64,000 bases of DNA from Faecalibacterium prausnitzii (GCF_003287405.1 NZ_PRLD01000004.1:1-64000); one strand, 5' to 3'; positions 1 to 8,447 are shown, counted from the stretch's first letter. Translations and numbers: made by a program. Notes: generated by a model not told the origin, from the sequence alone.

Positions 1-4
1 AAAT

Positions 5-124
<120 letters not shown>

Positions 125-130
125 AATAAA

Positions 131-160
131 GAGCTCTGAGAGAAATCTCAGGGCTTTTTT
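131..160 (+). terminator. rRNA operon terminator
   Basis: GAGCTCTGAGA pairs with TCTCAGGGCTT and is followed by a run of six T, a typical intrinsic terminator directly after 5S rRNA. Confidence 0.85.
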
Positions 161-212
161 GTTGCATAAAAATATGGCATGATTTTTGGTTGTAATGCCA
201 ATAGGCCAGGAC

Positions 213-241
213 TTGACAGAAACACTACTATGTAATACAAT
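213..241 (+). promoter_or_regulatory. padR promoter
   Basis: A perfect -35 TTGACA (213-218) is separated by 17 nt from TACAAT (236-241). It reads into padR at 287. The -10 overlaps the dyad annotated as the PadR operator. Confidence 0.8.
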
Positions 242-267
242 GTAGATAAGCTACTACGCATTACATA
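229..267 (+). promoter_or_regulatory. Probable PadR autoregulatory operator
   Basis: TATGTAAT (229-236) and ATTACATA (260-267) form a perfect inverted repeat, with a nested GTAG (242-245) / CTAC (251-254) dyad. ATGTA/TACAT half-sites are typical of PadR-family operators. The position over the -10 and start site suggests repression of padR and its partner gene by PadR itself. Binding is inferred. Confidence 0.6.
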
Positions 268-286
268 CTAGCAGAGAGGAGGACTT

Positions 287-619
287 ATGGAAAACAATGC
301 ACAACTTTTAAAGGGTGTTCTGGAATACTGTGTACTGAAATTGATTGCGCAAGAGCCGACCTATGGCTATGAGATCGTGATGCATCTGAAACAGGTCGGA
401 TTTTCTGACTTGAGTGAAAGTACACTCTATCCGTTGCTATTGCGCTTGGAGCAGCAGGGAAAGGTTACGGTAGAACGCAGACCTTCTCCCAAGGGACCGA
501 GCCGAAAATACTACATTGTAACGGAAGAAGGACGGCTGGCGCTTCTTGAGTTTCGGCAGGATTGGAGCCAACTTTGCCAGCTGGTGAAAAAAATTTTTAA
601 GGAGGAGCCAGATGAATAA
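287..619 (+). CDS. padR: PadR family transcriptional regulator
   Basis: 110-aa winged-helix protein of normal PadR (short subfamily) length. The N-terminal half, KGVLEYCVLKLIAQEPTYGY followed by SESTLYPLLLRLEQQGKV and the wing RKYYIVTEEGR, is the diagnostic PadR pattern. PadR proteins are ligand-sensing repressors that usually control a neighbouring membrane or efflux protein. The start ATG has GAGGAGG eight bases upstream. The gene overlaps the next one by 8 nt, so the two are translationally coupled and share the promoter at 213-241. The dyad in that promoter suggests autoregulation. The inducing ligand is unknown. Confidence 0.9.
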   Translation: MENNAQLLKGVLEYCVLKLIAQEPTYGYEIVMHLKQVGFSDLSESTLYPLLLRLEQQGKVTVERRPSPKGPSRKYYIVTEEGRLALLEFRQDWSQLCQLVKKIFKEEPDE

Positions 620-1280
620 GTATTTTGCATTGCGAAAAACAAACCGGATGCGTACTAAGCTGCTTACCGAAGAAAGTCAGGCACAGCTTAAAGAAGTAAT
701 TCGCTATCTTCGCCGGGTCAGCTGGGACTTCTGTGGCATCGAACTGGTGCGCAGCGATTTGCTTGATATTGCCATCCAAGTCAACACGGAAAATCAGGAA
801 CTGTTTCATTCGATTTCGGACGCAAAGACCTTTGTGGAAGAGGTCAAGCCCAGCTTGAAAACACTGAGAGCCGGGGATTACTTCTGGTATGTTGCACCTC
901 TGTATTTCTTTTTTGGGTGGGGCATTGAAGGGTTGCTGCTCTATCCGATTATTGGAAATTGGGTTTTTGAGCTTTCGGTAGGCTATCTGATGCAGCTTGT
1001 TGTTGCAGTGGCGGCGTTTTGCATACTGTTCCGCCGGATGATGGAGCAGGTGGGCTTTCCGCCGCGAGAGCATTGGCTGAAATATGCTGCATGGCTGGTG
1101 CTTTATATCGTAATTTTGTATGGAACGGGCTGGTTCTTTACCCAGATCGCGGGCAATCTCGTGTTGCTGCGGCTTCCGATTCTTAGCTATTCAATCTTTT
1201 GTCTGCTTCTGGGTGCGGGACTGTATGCAATCCATTTCTGGCGATATGGAAACGACCCACGGCTGAGTGCTCGCATATAA
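612..1280 (+). CDS. PadR-coupled membrane protein of unknown function
   Basis: 222 aa. The first ~85 residues are a soluble helical region with many acidic and basic residues (a pattern seen in DUF1700/DUF1048-like partners of PadR). Four or five hydrophobic segments follow (about residues 93-112, 117-135, 158-175, 180-200, 203-215). The start ATG lies inside the padR stop region, 8 nt overlap, with GGAGGAG just upstream. The tight coupling to padR suggests that it is the regulated target, possibly a membrane-stress or envelope protein. I do not recognise a specific family, and no catalytic motif is visible. Confidence 0.7.
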   Translation: MNKYFALRKTNRMRTKLLTEESQAQLKEVIRYLRRVSWDFCGIELVRSDLLDIAIQVNTENQELFHSISDAKTFVEEVKPSLKTLRAGDYFWYVAPLYFFFGWGIEGLLLYPIIGNWVFELSVGYLMQLVVAVAAFCILFRRMMEQVGFPPREHWLKYAAWLVLYIVILYGTGWFFTQIAGNLVLLRLPILSYSIFCLLLGAGLYAIHFWRYGNDPRLSARI

Positions 1281-1288
1281 AACAAAAA

Positions 1289-1329
1289 GCGGCTCCGCTG
1301 CACTGTGCATAACAGTGCGGCGGGGCCGC
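1289..1329. terminator. Convergent bidirectional terminator
   Basis: A long imperfect hairpin (GCGGC...GCACTGT / ACAGTGC...GCCGC) lies between the convergent padR operon and fba. A-rich sequence on the left gives a U-tract for the minus-strand fba transcript. Confidence 0.7.
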
Positions 1330-1372
1330 ATACTTTATTGGGTGGTGTACCGGTTAGGATACGAGCTTTTGC

Positions 1373-2236
1373 TTAGCCCTTGCCTGCGCAGCCGAACAGC
1401 TCGATCTTCTCCTTGCACTTGGCCTCGATGGCCTTTGCGCCGGGAGCCAGCAGCTTGCGGGGGTCGAAGCCCTTGCCCTGCTGATCCTTGCCCTCTTCGA
1501 TGTACTTGCGGGTGGCCTCAGCAAACACCAGCTGGCACTCGGTGTTGATGTTGATCTTGGAAACGCCCAGGCTGATAGCCTTTGCGATCATCTCATCGGG
1601 GATGCCGGTGCCGCCGTGCAGAACCAGAGGAATGTTGTTGGTGGCCTTATGGATGCGGTCCAGAGCCTCGAAGTCCAGACCCTTCCAGTTTGCGGGGTAG
1701 ACGCCGTGGATGTTGCCGATGCCGGCAGCCAGGAAGTCGATGCCCAGAGCGGTGATCTTTGCGCACTCCTCGGGATCAGCGATCTCGCCAGCGCCTACAA
1801 CGCCGTCCTCAACGCCGCCGATGGAGCCAACCTCGGCTTCGATGCTCATGCCGTGAGCGTGTGCCAGAGCGACCAGCTCCTTGGTTTTTTCCACGTTCTC
1901 CTCGATGGAGTAGTGGCTGCCATCGAACATGATGGAAGAGAAGCCGGCCTCAACGCAGGCCTTGCAGCCCTCGTAGGTGCCGTGATCCAGATGCAGAGCA
2001 ACGGGAACAGTGATGCCCATGGAATCGACCATAGCGCTGACCATAGCGGCAACAGTCTTGAAGCCGGTCATGTACTTACCTGCACCCTCGGAAACACCCA
2101 GAATGACGGGGCTCTTCATTTCCTCGCAGGCGGTCAGGACTGCCTTGGTCCACTCCAGATTATTGATGTTGAACTGCGGCACACCGTAGTGGCCATCGCG
2201 TGCCTTGAGCAGCATTTCGGTTGCATTTACCAACAT
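1373..2236 (-). CDS. fba: Class II fructose-bisphosphate aldolase
   Basis: 287 aa, normal class II length. It catalyses reversible cleavage of fructose-1,6-bisphosphate to DHAP and glyceraldehyde-3-phosphate in cytoplasmic glycolysis. Zinc and substrate motifs are visible: LHLDHG (catalytic Asp and metal His), EAEVGSIGG, LVLHGGTG and INTECQ. Tagatose-bisphosphate and fructose-bisphosphate aldolases share these motifs, but the housekeeping context and single-gene unit favour Fba. The start ATG is preceded by GGAGGT. The gene has its own strong promoter (2318-2346) and ends at the convergent hairpin at 1289-1329. Confidence 0.93.
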   Translation of the reverse strand: MLVNATEMLLKARDGHYGVPQFNINNLEWTKAVLTACEEMKSPVILGVSEGAGKYMTGFKTVAAMVSAMVDSMGITVPVALHLDHGTYEGCKACVEAGFSSIMFDGSHYSIEENVEKTKELVALAHAHGMSIEAEVGSIGGVEDGVVGAGEIADPEECAKITALGIDFLAAGIGNIHGVYPANWKGLDFEALDRIHKATNNIPLVLHGGTGIPDEMIAKAISLGVSKININTECQLVFAEATRKYIEEGKDQQGKGFDPRKLLAPGAKAIEAKCKEKIELFGCAGKG

Positions 2237-2317
2237 TATTCATTACCTCCAAAAATTATCGGGGTTCCGGCTCTGCCACACACCGCATTGTGCATGGTTT
2301 AACGAGCCCACATGGTT

Positions 2318-2346
2318 AGTATACCCCAAACTGCGCCTAAAATCAA
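2318..2346 (-). promoter_or_regulatory. fba promoter
   Basis: On the minus strand TTGATT (2346-2341) and TATACT (2323-2318) are separated by 17 nt, about 80 nt upstream of the fba start. Confidence 0.75.
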
Positions 2347-2479
2347 TCCGAACAGGCGCTTTTTCTTGCATAGAGCTGCTGCGGAACAGGCACGGCACAA
2401 AGCGGCTCCAGCGGCTGCATCAGAAACTTATCATGTTTAGAGACAAAAATCCATATATGCCGCAACATCTGCCTTGTGC

Positions 2480-2790
2480 ATCGATGACGCGGGTTTTCAA
2501 CACATTTTAACATTCGTCAAAATGATGTTGGAGAAAATTGCAAAAGCGGACAATTTCCGGTTCAAAAAATTGTCATAATTCCGACTTGAATTTTACAAAT
2601 TGTAAGGCTTTTGCCAAGATGTGGAGGAACCTGCTGTTGAAAACCCGGTGGAAACTGTTTAATTCCGCCCGGAAAACGGGCGCTATGACTGGACTTTTAC
2701 ACACTTTCCACCGAGTTTTCAACTTGTGGAAAAACTACAGAGCGTTTACGGAATGTATAGACGTTTTTTGTGGAAAACTTTTGACCTTGG
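2480..2790. other. Gene-free region with DnaA-box-like cluster
   Basis: Between fba and rlmB about 680 nt have no convincing gene. An open frame reaching from 2538 into rlmB has no ribosome site and atypical composition before 3027. The region is more AT-rich than its surroundings. It holds two exact TTTTCCACA words (minus strand, 2725-2733 and 2769-2777), weaker relatives at 2648-2656 and 2704-2712, and three copies of GTTTTCAAC (2493-2501, 2636-2644 reversed, 2715-2723). The words resemble DnaA boxes (TTATCCACA). It could be a replication-linked site, but there is no dnaA, dnaN or rpmH in the window. Confidence 0.4.
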
Positions 2791-2941
2791 CAAAACGGCG
2801 GAATTGCACCCCGCCGACCGGGCAGCGGGCAAAACATTTTTACAGCTGCCGAAACCGGCAGGAAGGAACGCTTTTTACCGAAAAAATTTTAGCGCCGGGC
2901 AATAAAATCTCTGCAATTTGTGGCGAAGCCGGGCGAGATAT

Positions 2942-2949
2942 GGTATACT
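2942..2949 (+). promoter_or_regulatory. Extended -10 promoter of rlmB
   Basis: TGGTATACT matches an extended -10 (TGnTATAAT type) about 80 nt upstream of the rlmB start. No good -35 is visible. Confidence 0.5.
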
Positions 2950-3026
2950 TTATCTTGGATTATCATAAACAGAATAAAACGCTCCGGCGCGGCACCGCCC
3001 GCCCGGAACGGAAGGAGCATAAAAAG

Positions 3027-3833
3027 ATGGAAGAACGTAACCAGCCGCGCCGTCCGCGCCGCGATGCAGAGCAGCCGCAGCAGAAAAGCGAGAGCCTGAT
3101 CTACGGCAAAAACCCTGTGACCGAGCTGCTCAAGAGCGGCTCCGGTGTGGATACCGTGCTTATTGCCGAGGGGATGGCTCCGGCAGTGGCGGCATACTAT
3201 ACAGCGCTGGCCAAAGAGGCCGGTGCAACGGTCAAGCGGGTGCACCCCAACAAGCTGCGCCTGATGACCGGCACCGAGAGCCATCAGGGCGTGGCGGCCT
3301 TTGCAAGCGAGATCGAGTACGCGACCGTGGAGGATCTGCTGGCAGCAGCCAAAGCCAAGGGCGAGCCGCCCTTTTTGGTGCTGAGCGACGGCATTGAGGA
3401 TCCCCACAATCTGGGCGCAGTCATGCGCAGTGCCCTGCTATGCGGTGCCCACGGCATCGTCATCCCCAAGCGTGGCGGCGCATCCGTTACCCCCACCGTG
3501 ATCAAGTCCAGCGCAGGCGCTGCCGAGCGTCTGCCGGTGGCGCGTGTGGCCAACATCGGCGAGACCATCCGCCGCCTGAAGGAGCAGGGCGTGTTCGTCT
3601 ACTGCGCCGACATGGACGGTGTGTCCCTGCGCAAAAATAACCTGACCGGCCCCATCGCGCTGGTACTGGGCAGCGAGGGCAGCGGGGTATCCCAGCTGGT
3701 AAAGAAGCTGTGCGACGGTGTGGTGCGGCTGGATATGGCTGCACCCGGTACCGGCGTGGACAGTTATAACGTTTCGGTGGCGGCAGGCATCATTCTGTAC
3801 GAGATCCAGTCGCAGCGCGCCGTAGAAGAATAA
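3027..3833 (+). CDS. rlmB: TrmH/SpoU family 23S rRNA 2'-O-methyltransferase (RlmB-like)
   Basis: 268 aa. A basic, disordered N-terminal tail (about residues 1-25) precedes the substrate-binding domain beginning LIYGKNPVTELL and the SPOUT knot domain. The three SpoU motifs are visible: NLGAVMRSA, LVLGSEGSGVS and VDSYNVSVAAGI. RlmB methylates the ribose of G2251 (E. coli numbering) in the peptidyl-transferase P loop. RlmB versus a related TrmH-type enzyme is decided only by overall resemblance. The start ATG at 3027 was chosen because GAAGGAG lies at 3011-3017; the frame is open far upstream but without a ribosome site. The next gene begins 42 nt downstream and probably shares the transcript. 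Confidence 0.88.
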   Translation: MEERNQPRRPRRDAEQPQQKSESLIYGKNPVTELLKSGSGVDTVLIAEGMAPAVAAYYTALAKEAGATVKRVHPNKLRLMTGTESHQGVAAFASEIEYATVEDLLAAAKAKGEPPFLVLSDGIEDPHNLGAVMRSALLCGAHGIVIPKRGGASVTPTVIKSSAGAAERLPVARVANIGETIRRLKEQGVFVYCADMDGVSLRKNNLTGPIALVLGSEGSGVSQLVKKLCDGVVRLDMAAPGTGVDSYNVSVAAGIILYEIQSQRAVEE

Positions 3834-3875
3834 AACAAGCGGTAAACTCCATCCAGAACAGTGGGAGGGACAAGG

Positions 3876-6578
3876 ATGCCGAACAATAAAAATGAACGCA
3901 AGGGCAAGCAGACGGGAGAGCTCTCGGCTGAAGAGCGGTTCCGCAACTTTTTCAGCACCAGTGTGATCGATCTGCCCGAGGAGATGACCCACCGGGACGA
4001 GCCTGCCCCGGTGGAGGAAAAGCCCAAAGCCGGGCTGCTGGGCAAGCTGTTCGGCCACGATAAAGAAGAAACGCCCGCCGCGGCACAGCCGGTGCTGGAG
4101 ATCCCCACCGGCGAGATCCTGCTGGGGGCAGATGCAAAGCCGGTGCAGCCGGAGCAGGAGGACATGGCGCTGGAGCTGCGCACCGCAGACCCTGTTCCGG
4201 TAATGCCGATGCAGCCCGCCCACCCGGAGCCTGTCAAGGCCGTCCCGGCAGAGCCTGTGCCTGCACCCAAGGCGGCTGCTGCCGTGAAGCCACAGCCGAA
4301 AAAGTCTGCATCCCAGCCGGAGCCGCAGCCCGCTGCAGCGCCCCAAAAGCAGCCCAAGGCGAAGAACGCCCCGGAGATACTGCTGCCACAGGAGGAGCTG
4401 GAGCAGCGGGAGATGCAGCAGCTGAAGGATATGCTCAACGGCATGAGCGGCAAGGCAAAGCCTGCCCCGCAGCCGGCAAAGCCCGTGCAGGCAGTGCCGC
4501 AGCCCAAGGTGCAGCCCGCGCCTGCACAGCCTGCGGCAGAGCCGGAAAAAGCCCCGGCAAAGGCTGCACAAAAGGCCGCCGAGGAACTGCCGCCGGTGGT
4601 GTTTGCCAGCGCTCCGGCAGACCCGGAAACGCTGCCGAAAAAGCCTGAGAAAAAGTCGATTTTCCAGATGTTCGGCACGGCAGAGGACGAAAAGCCCGCT
4701 GCCCACAAGCCGGAAAAAGAGGATACCATGAGCCTGCCGCTGCTCCCGCTGGAGCAGGACGGCGCTCCTGCTGAACCGGCTCCCGCACCGGCAGATGCTG
4801 CCCCCGCCGCCCCGGCACAGCCGGAGACCGCGCCGGAAGCAGCTGTTCCTGCTGAGGAAGCTGTGCCGGAATCCACTACTGATAAACTGCACCACATGGC
4901 CGCAGAGCTGACCTTGCGCTGTGTGCTGGCGGGCATTCTGGCTGTGGTGCTGCTGCACCTTGGGCTGACGGCAGAGCGTCTGCTGCCGCCGCTTTCGGTG
5001 CTGGACCCGGACGCAGCCCCGGCGGCGTTCTATGCCGCCAATCTGCTGCTGTTTGCCGCCAGCCTGTTTGTGGGCTACCCGGTGCTGCGGGACGGTCTGA
5101 CCGGCTTGCGCGGCCGTCCCAGTGCAGACACCATGCCCGCGCTGGCTGCTGTGGCAGCGCTGCTGCAGGCAGTGGTGGCCATGCTGAATGCCAACGCCTA
5201 CCGCAGCACCGAGGGCATCGGTCTGCTGACCGGTATGGCGGCACTGGGACTGTTTCTGGCGCTGGTGGGCAGCCGGGTGATGTTGTCTGCCGTGCAGGGC
5301 GGCTACGCGCTGGCGGCAGAGGGCGGCGAACTGCGGGGTGCTTACCGTACCCGCGATAAAGACCTGATCCGCGCCCTCGCCCGGGATCTGGAGCAGAAGG
5401 ATCCGTGGGTGCTGCTGAGCCGCCCGGTGCAGACTGCCAGCGATGACTTTGTGGAGCAGAGTCTCAGCGAGCGCGCCAGCGAGCGCCGCGCCCGCAAGGT
5501 GGCCTGTGTTCTGCTGGCGGCAGCAGTGCTCAGCGGCGTAGCCTTCCTGCTGTTCGGCGGCGGCATCAACTGCGCTGTGGCTGCGGCTGCTGCCGTGCTG
5601 TGCATGGGCGCACCCCTTTCCTCGGTGCTGGTGCCGGGTCTGGCGGCGCTGCGGCTGCAAAGAGCTGCCGCCGCTGTGGGCGCTGTGGTGCCCGGCTGGG
5701 CAGCCATTGAGGAGCTGGGCGGCATCGACACCATTGAGCTGGATGCCGACGACCTGTTTACCGCTGACAGCGTGACGCTGGAGGATATTCGCATCTTCAA
5801 GGGCGGCCGCATCGACCGCGCCATCCTGTATGCGGCAAGTGTACTGAACGAGAGCTGCGACACCCTGCGCGGGCTGTTCCGCCAGATCATCGAGGATCGC
5901 ACCGATATCCTGTTCCCGGTCAAGGATCTGGAGCAGCACACCGGGCTGGGCTTCTCGGCATGGTGCGACAATAACCGCATCCTCATCGGCACCCGCCGCT
6001 ACATGGAGCAGGAGGGTGTTACCCTGCCGGAGCAGGATTACGAGGACAGCCACTCCAAAAATGGCGAGCTGCAAATTTTGTATCTGGCAGTGTCCGGCAA
6101 CCTGCACGCCATGTTTGTGCTGCGCTATGTGGGCGGCCGCAATGTGGCACGCAGTCTTGCTTCTCTGCAAAGGGAGAACATCCGTCTGCTGGTCACCAGC
6201 AAGGACCCCAGCCTGACGGCACGGCACATCACCGAGGCCTACCACCTGCCGGAGGGCATGGTCACGGTACTGGACGGCGACCAGTGTCAGGCTATTGAAG
6301 CCGCCGATGCAGCCCCGGCAAAGCCCAAGTGCTGCCTGTACCACCACAGGGGCTTTGCCAGCCTGACTGGCGGCTTGCAGGCCGCAGATCAGGCACAGAA
6401 TGCCGAGACCAGCGCCACAACGGTGCAGCTGGTGTCGGTGTGCTTCTCGGTGTTCATTGCGGTGCTGCTGACCTATGCGGGCAGCATCTGGCAGCTGTCC
6501 ATCGCCACGGTGCTGATGTATCAGGCCGCATGGAGCGCCTTGAGCATTGCTGTCTGCGCCCTGAAGCAGCATAGCTGA
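3876..6578 (+). CDS. Degenerate P-type-ATPase-like membrane protein (pseudo-ATPase)
   Basis: 900 aa from the ATG preceded by GGGAGGG. Residues ~1-335 are a Pro/Ala/Glu-rich, probably disordered cytoplasmic region. Residues ~340-600 hold about six membrane segments. The rest aligns by eye with heavy-metal P1-type ATPases: CMGAPLSSVLVP (~575) sits where CPCALGLATP belongs, and GGIDTIELDADDLFTADSVTL (split here, ~617-637) sits where the DKTGTLT phosphorylation loop belongs. FSAWCDNNRILIGTRR resembles the nucleotide-binding domain, and LLVTSKDPSLTAR resembles the TGD loop. The phosphorylated Asp in DKTGT, the TGD Asp and GDGxND are all lost, so ATP-driven transport is unlikely. It follows rlmB by 42 nt. 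The function is unknown; a scaffold or regulatory role is possible. Confidence 0.72.
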   Translation: MPNNKNERKGKQTGELSAEERFRNFFSTSVIDLPEEMTHRDEPAPVEEKPKAGLLGKLFGHDKEETPAAAQPVLEIPTGEILLGADAKPVQPEQEDMALELRTADPVPVMPMQPAHPEPVKAVPAEPVPAPKAAAAVKPQPKKSASQPEPQPAAAPQKQPKAKNAPEILLPQEELEQREMQQLKDMLNGMSGKAKPAPQPAKPVQAVPQPKVQPAPAQPAAEPEKAPAKAAQKAAEELPPVVFASAPADPETLPKKPEKKSIFQMFGTAEDEKPAAHKPEKEDTMSLPLLPLEQDGAPAEPAPAPADAAPAAPAQPETAPEAAVPAEEAVPESTTDKLHHMAAELTLRCVLAGILAVVLLHLGLTAERLLPPLSVLDPDAAPAAFYAANLLLFAASLFVGYPVLRDGLTGLRGRPSADTMPALAAVAALLQAVVAMLNANAYRSTEGIGLLTGMAALGLFLALVGSRVMLSAVQGGYALAAEGGELRGAYRTRDKDLIRALARDLEQKDPWVLLSRPVQTASDDFVEQSLSERASERRARKVACVLLAAAVLSGVAFLLFGGGINCAVAAAAAVLCMGAPLSSVLVPGLAALRLQRAAAAVGAVVPGWAAIEELGGIDTIELDADDLFTADSVTLEDIRIFKGGRIDRAILYAASVLNESCDTLRGLFRQIIEDRTDILFPVKDLEQHTGLGFSAWCDNNRILIGTRRYMEQEGVTLPEQDYEDSHSKNGELQILYLAVSGNLHAMFVLRYVGGRNVARSLASLQRENIRLLVTSKDPSLTARHITEAYHLPEGMVTVLDGDQCQAIEAADAAPAKPKCCLYHHRGFASLTGGLQAADQAQNAETSATTVQLVSVCFSVFIAVLLTYAGSIWQLSIATVLMYQAAWSALSIAVCALKQHS

Positions 6579-6595
6579 AAGTTTTAGCATATTAC

Positions 6596-6837
6596 AAAAC
6601 GGGCTGTTGCACATGGTCAGCGACCTCGCCCTCTCAGGCGCTAACGCGCCAGCTCTCCCAAAGGGAGAGCCTTTGGCAGTCCACGCAAACTTCATCTCTT
6701 TGCCAAGGCCTCTCCCTTTGGGAGAGGTGGATTTGCGAAGCAAAGACGGAGAGGGCGAGCAAGCTAAAGTAAAAGTATCTGTAAATAAATGCTGACTTTC
6801 TGGATTTAGGAGCGAATATAAAACGGGCTGTTGCACA
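6596..6837. repeat. 18-bp direct repeat flanking a palindromic element
   Basis: AAAACGGGCTGTTGCACA occurs exactly at 6596-6613 and 6820-6837. The second copy is the left arm of the terminator at 6821-6862; the first is an orphan arm. The ~206 nt between them hold the palindromic element at 6625-6759. This could be a target duplication or a duplicated terminator arm. Confidence 0.75.
6625..6759. repeat. REP/MITE-like palindromic element, copy 1
   Basis: Terminal inverted repeats CTCGCCCTCTC (6625-6635) and GAGAGGGCGAG (6749-6759) enclose a second pair, AGCTCTCCCAAAGGGAGAGC and CTCTCCCTTTGGGAGAG. No coding capacity. Related elements lie at 21037-21168 and 49014-49179. Confidence 0.75.
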
Positions 6838-6862
6838 GAACCTTGTGCAGCAGCCCGTTTTT
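6821..6862. terminator. Bidirectional terminator between the pseudo-ATPase and AGCS genes
   Basis: AAACGGGCTGTTGCACA pairs with TGTGCAGCAGCCCGTTT and is followed by T in both directions, as suits two convergent genes. Confidence 0.85.
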
Positions 6863-6868
6863 GTGGTC

Positions 6869-8254
6869 TTATTTTATTTTTTTGCGCTTTTCGTAGTCGT
6901 TTAGGGCGGTCAGCGCCTCGCCGGAAAGGGGAACGAGCGCCAGCATATTGAAGATGGTCATCAGTCCGATGCCCACATCGCCCAGATCCCACACCACGGT
7001 GTAGGCCTGTGTGCCGCCCACCAGCAGCATGGCCAGCGCCAGCAGCTTGTAGGCGGTCTGGCTCCACCAGTTGTCGCCGCACAGGTAGGCCACATTGCCC
7101 CGGGCGTAGTACAGCACCCCCAGAAAGGTGGAGAAGCTGAACAGCGCTAAGATCACCGCAATGAACACGATGCCAAAGCTGCCCAGATGGTACTGCATGG
7201 CAGTCTGTAAAAGGTTCATGCCGGTCAGCCCGGCGGTGATGTCCTGCGGCACCAGCAGCATCAGAAAGGCGGTGCAGCTGCAGATGACCACCGTGTCAAT
7301 CAATACGCCCAGCGCCTGTACAAGACCCATCTTTACCGGGTCGTCACACTCCGCAGCGGCAGCGGCGCAGGGGGCAGAGCCGCTGCCCGCTTCGTTGGAG
7401 AACAGCCCGCGCTTGACACCGTTCATCAGCACCGCGCCAAAGCCGCCTGCGGCCACCTGACGCAGGCCGAAGGCTTCGGCAAAGATGCGTGCCAGCACGG
7501 CGGGCAGCTGCCGGAGATTCAGCACCACGATGCCCACCGTGATGACAAAGTAGCACACCGCCATGACCGGCACGATAAAGTCAAGGCTTTTTACGGTGGC
7601 GTTTTTGCGCAGCACGATCAGCGCCGCCAGCAGGGTAAGCACCACGGTAGTGGCCAGCGGCGGGACGTGAAAGGCGTTTTCAAAGGCAGAACTGACCGAG
7701 TTGGAAATCACCTGACTGATGCCGCACCAGCAGATCAGACCGGACACTGCAAACAGCGCTGCGCACACCGAGCGCTTGAGCTTTTTGCCCCGCTTGCGCT
7801 CTGCCAGCACATGAAGGTAGTAGGCCGGGCCGCCCCGCCAGCCGCCGTACAGCGGGTCCGGCACGCGGTACTTCTGCGCCAGAGTGGACTCCACAAAGGA
7901 GGTGGAAGCACCCAGCAGGGCGGTGACCCACATCCAGAACACCGCGCCCGCACCGCCCGCCGAAACAGCGGCCACCACGCCCACAAGGTTGCCCATGCCT
8001 ACCCGGGTGGCGGTGGAGATGACCAGTGTCTGGAAGGAGGAAAGCCCGCCCGCAGCCTGCTTTTTTTCGCACACCGCGCCGATCATATCCCGGAACAGGC
8101 GCACCGGCAGCAGCCTTGTGCGCAGGGTAAAGCCGATACCGGCTGCAAACAGAAGCACCACCATGAAGGAGATGCCAATGCCGCCCGCCACTGGCAGGGT
8201 GAATAAATCGCCCCACAGCAGGCGGTAAAGCGCTTCGATCAGATCAACTATCAA
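6869..8254 (-). CDS. Alanine/glycine:cation symporter (AGCS family)
   Basis: 461 aa, typical AGCS length, with about ten membrane segments. Family signatures are clear: STATRVGMGNLVGVVAAVSAGG, AVFWMWVTALLGASTSFVES (both shown in part) and YGGWRGGPAYY. AGCS carriers bring in alanine or glycine with Na+. The start is TTG, supported by AGGAGG eight bases upstream; no in-frame ATG nearby has a ribosome site. It is a single-gene unit with a strong promoter (8298-8326) and ends at the convergent terminator at 6821-6862. Exact amino-acid preference cannot be read from sequence. Confidence 0.88.
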   Translation of the reverse strand: MIVDLIEALYRLLWGDLFTLPVAGGIGISFMVVLLFAAGIGFTLRTRLLPVRLFRDMIGAVCEKKQAAGGLSSFQTLVISTATRVGMGNLVGVVAAVSAGGAGAVFWMWVTALLGASTSFVESTLAQKYRVPDPLYGGWRGGPAYYLHVLAERKRGKKLKRSVCAALFAVSGLICWCGISQVISNSVSSAFENAFHVPPLATTVVLTLLAALIVLRKNATVKSLDFIVPVMAVCYFVITVGIVVLNLRQLPAVLARIFAEAFGLRQVAAGGFGAVLMNGVKRGLFSNEAGSGSAPCAAAAAECDDPVKMGLVQALGVLIDTVVICSCTAFLMLLVPQDITAGLTGMNLLQTAMQYHLGSFGIVFIAVILALFSFSTFLGVLYYARGNVAYLCGDNWWSQTAYKLLALAMLLVGGTQAYTVVWDLGDVGIGLMTIFNMLALVPLSGEALTALNDYEKRKKIK

Positions 8255-8297
8255 GAAAACAGCCTCCTGTACTTTTGAGTAATAAAGTTGCTACTTT

Positions 8298-8326
8298 ATT
8301 ATAGTACAGCACAGAAGAATTGTAAA
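8298..8326 (-). promoter_or_regulatory. AGCS symporter promoter
   Basis: Minus strand TTTACA (8326-8321), 17 nt, TATAAT (8303-8298), ending about 44 nt upstream of the TTG start. Confidence 0.75.
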
Positions 8327-8447
8327 ATCTAAAATATTGATAGAAAGAATCGATAGAACGGGATGACTCGACAAATCACATAGCTTCGATTATTCTACAA
8401 ACAGAAGGGGCGCTGACTGCAAGGGTCAGCTTTCCATCCTGTATGTC

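Noticed and set aside
3438-7082. Very long open frame on the minus strand (1214 codons) opposite rlmB and the pseudo-ATPase gene
   Set aside because: Composition is typical of an antisense shadow in GC-rich DNA (His/Gln/Arg-rich, no domains, no ribosome site), and the plus-strand genes have clear domains.
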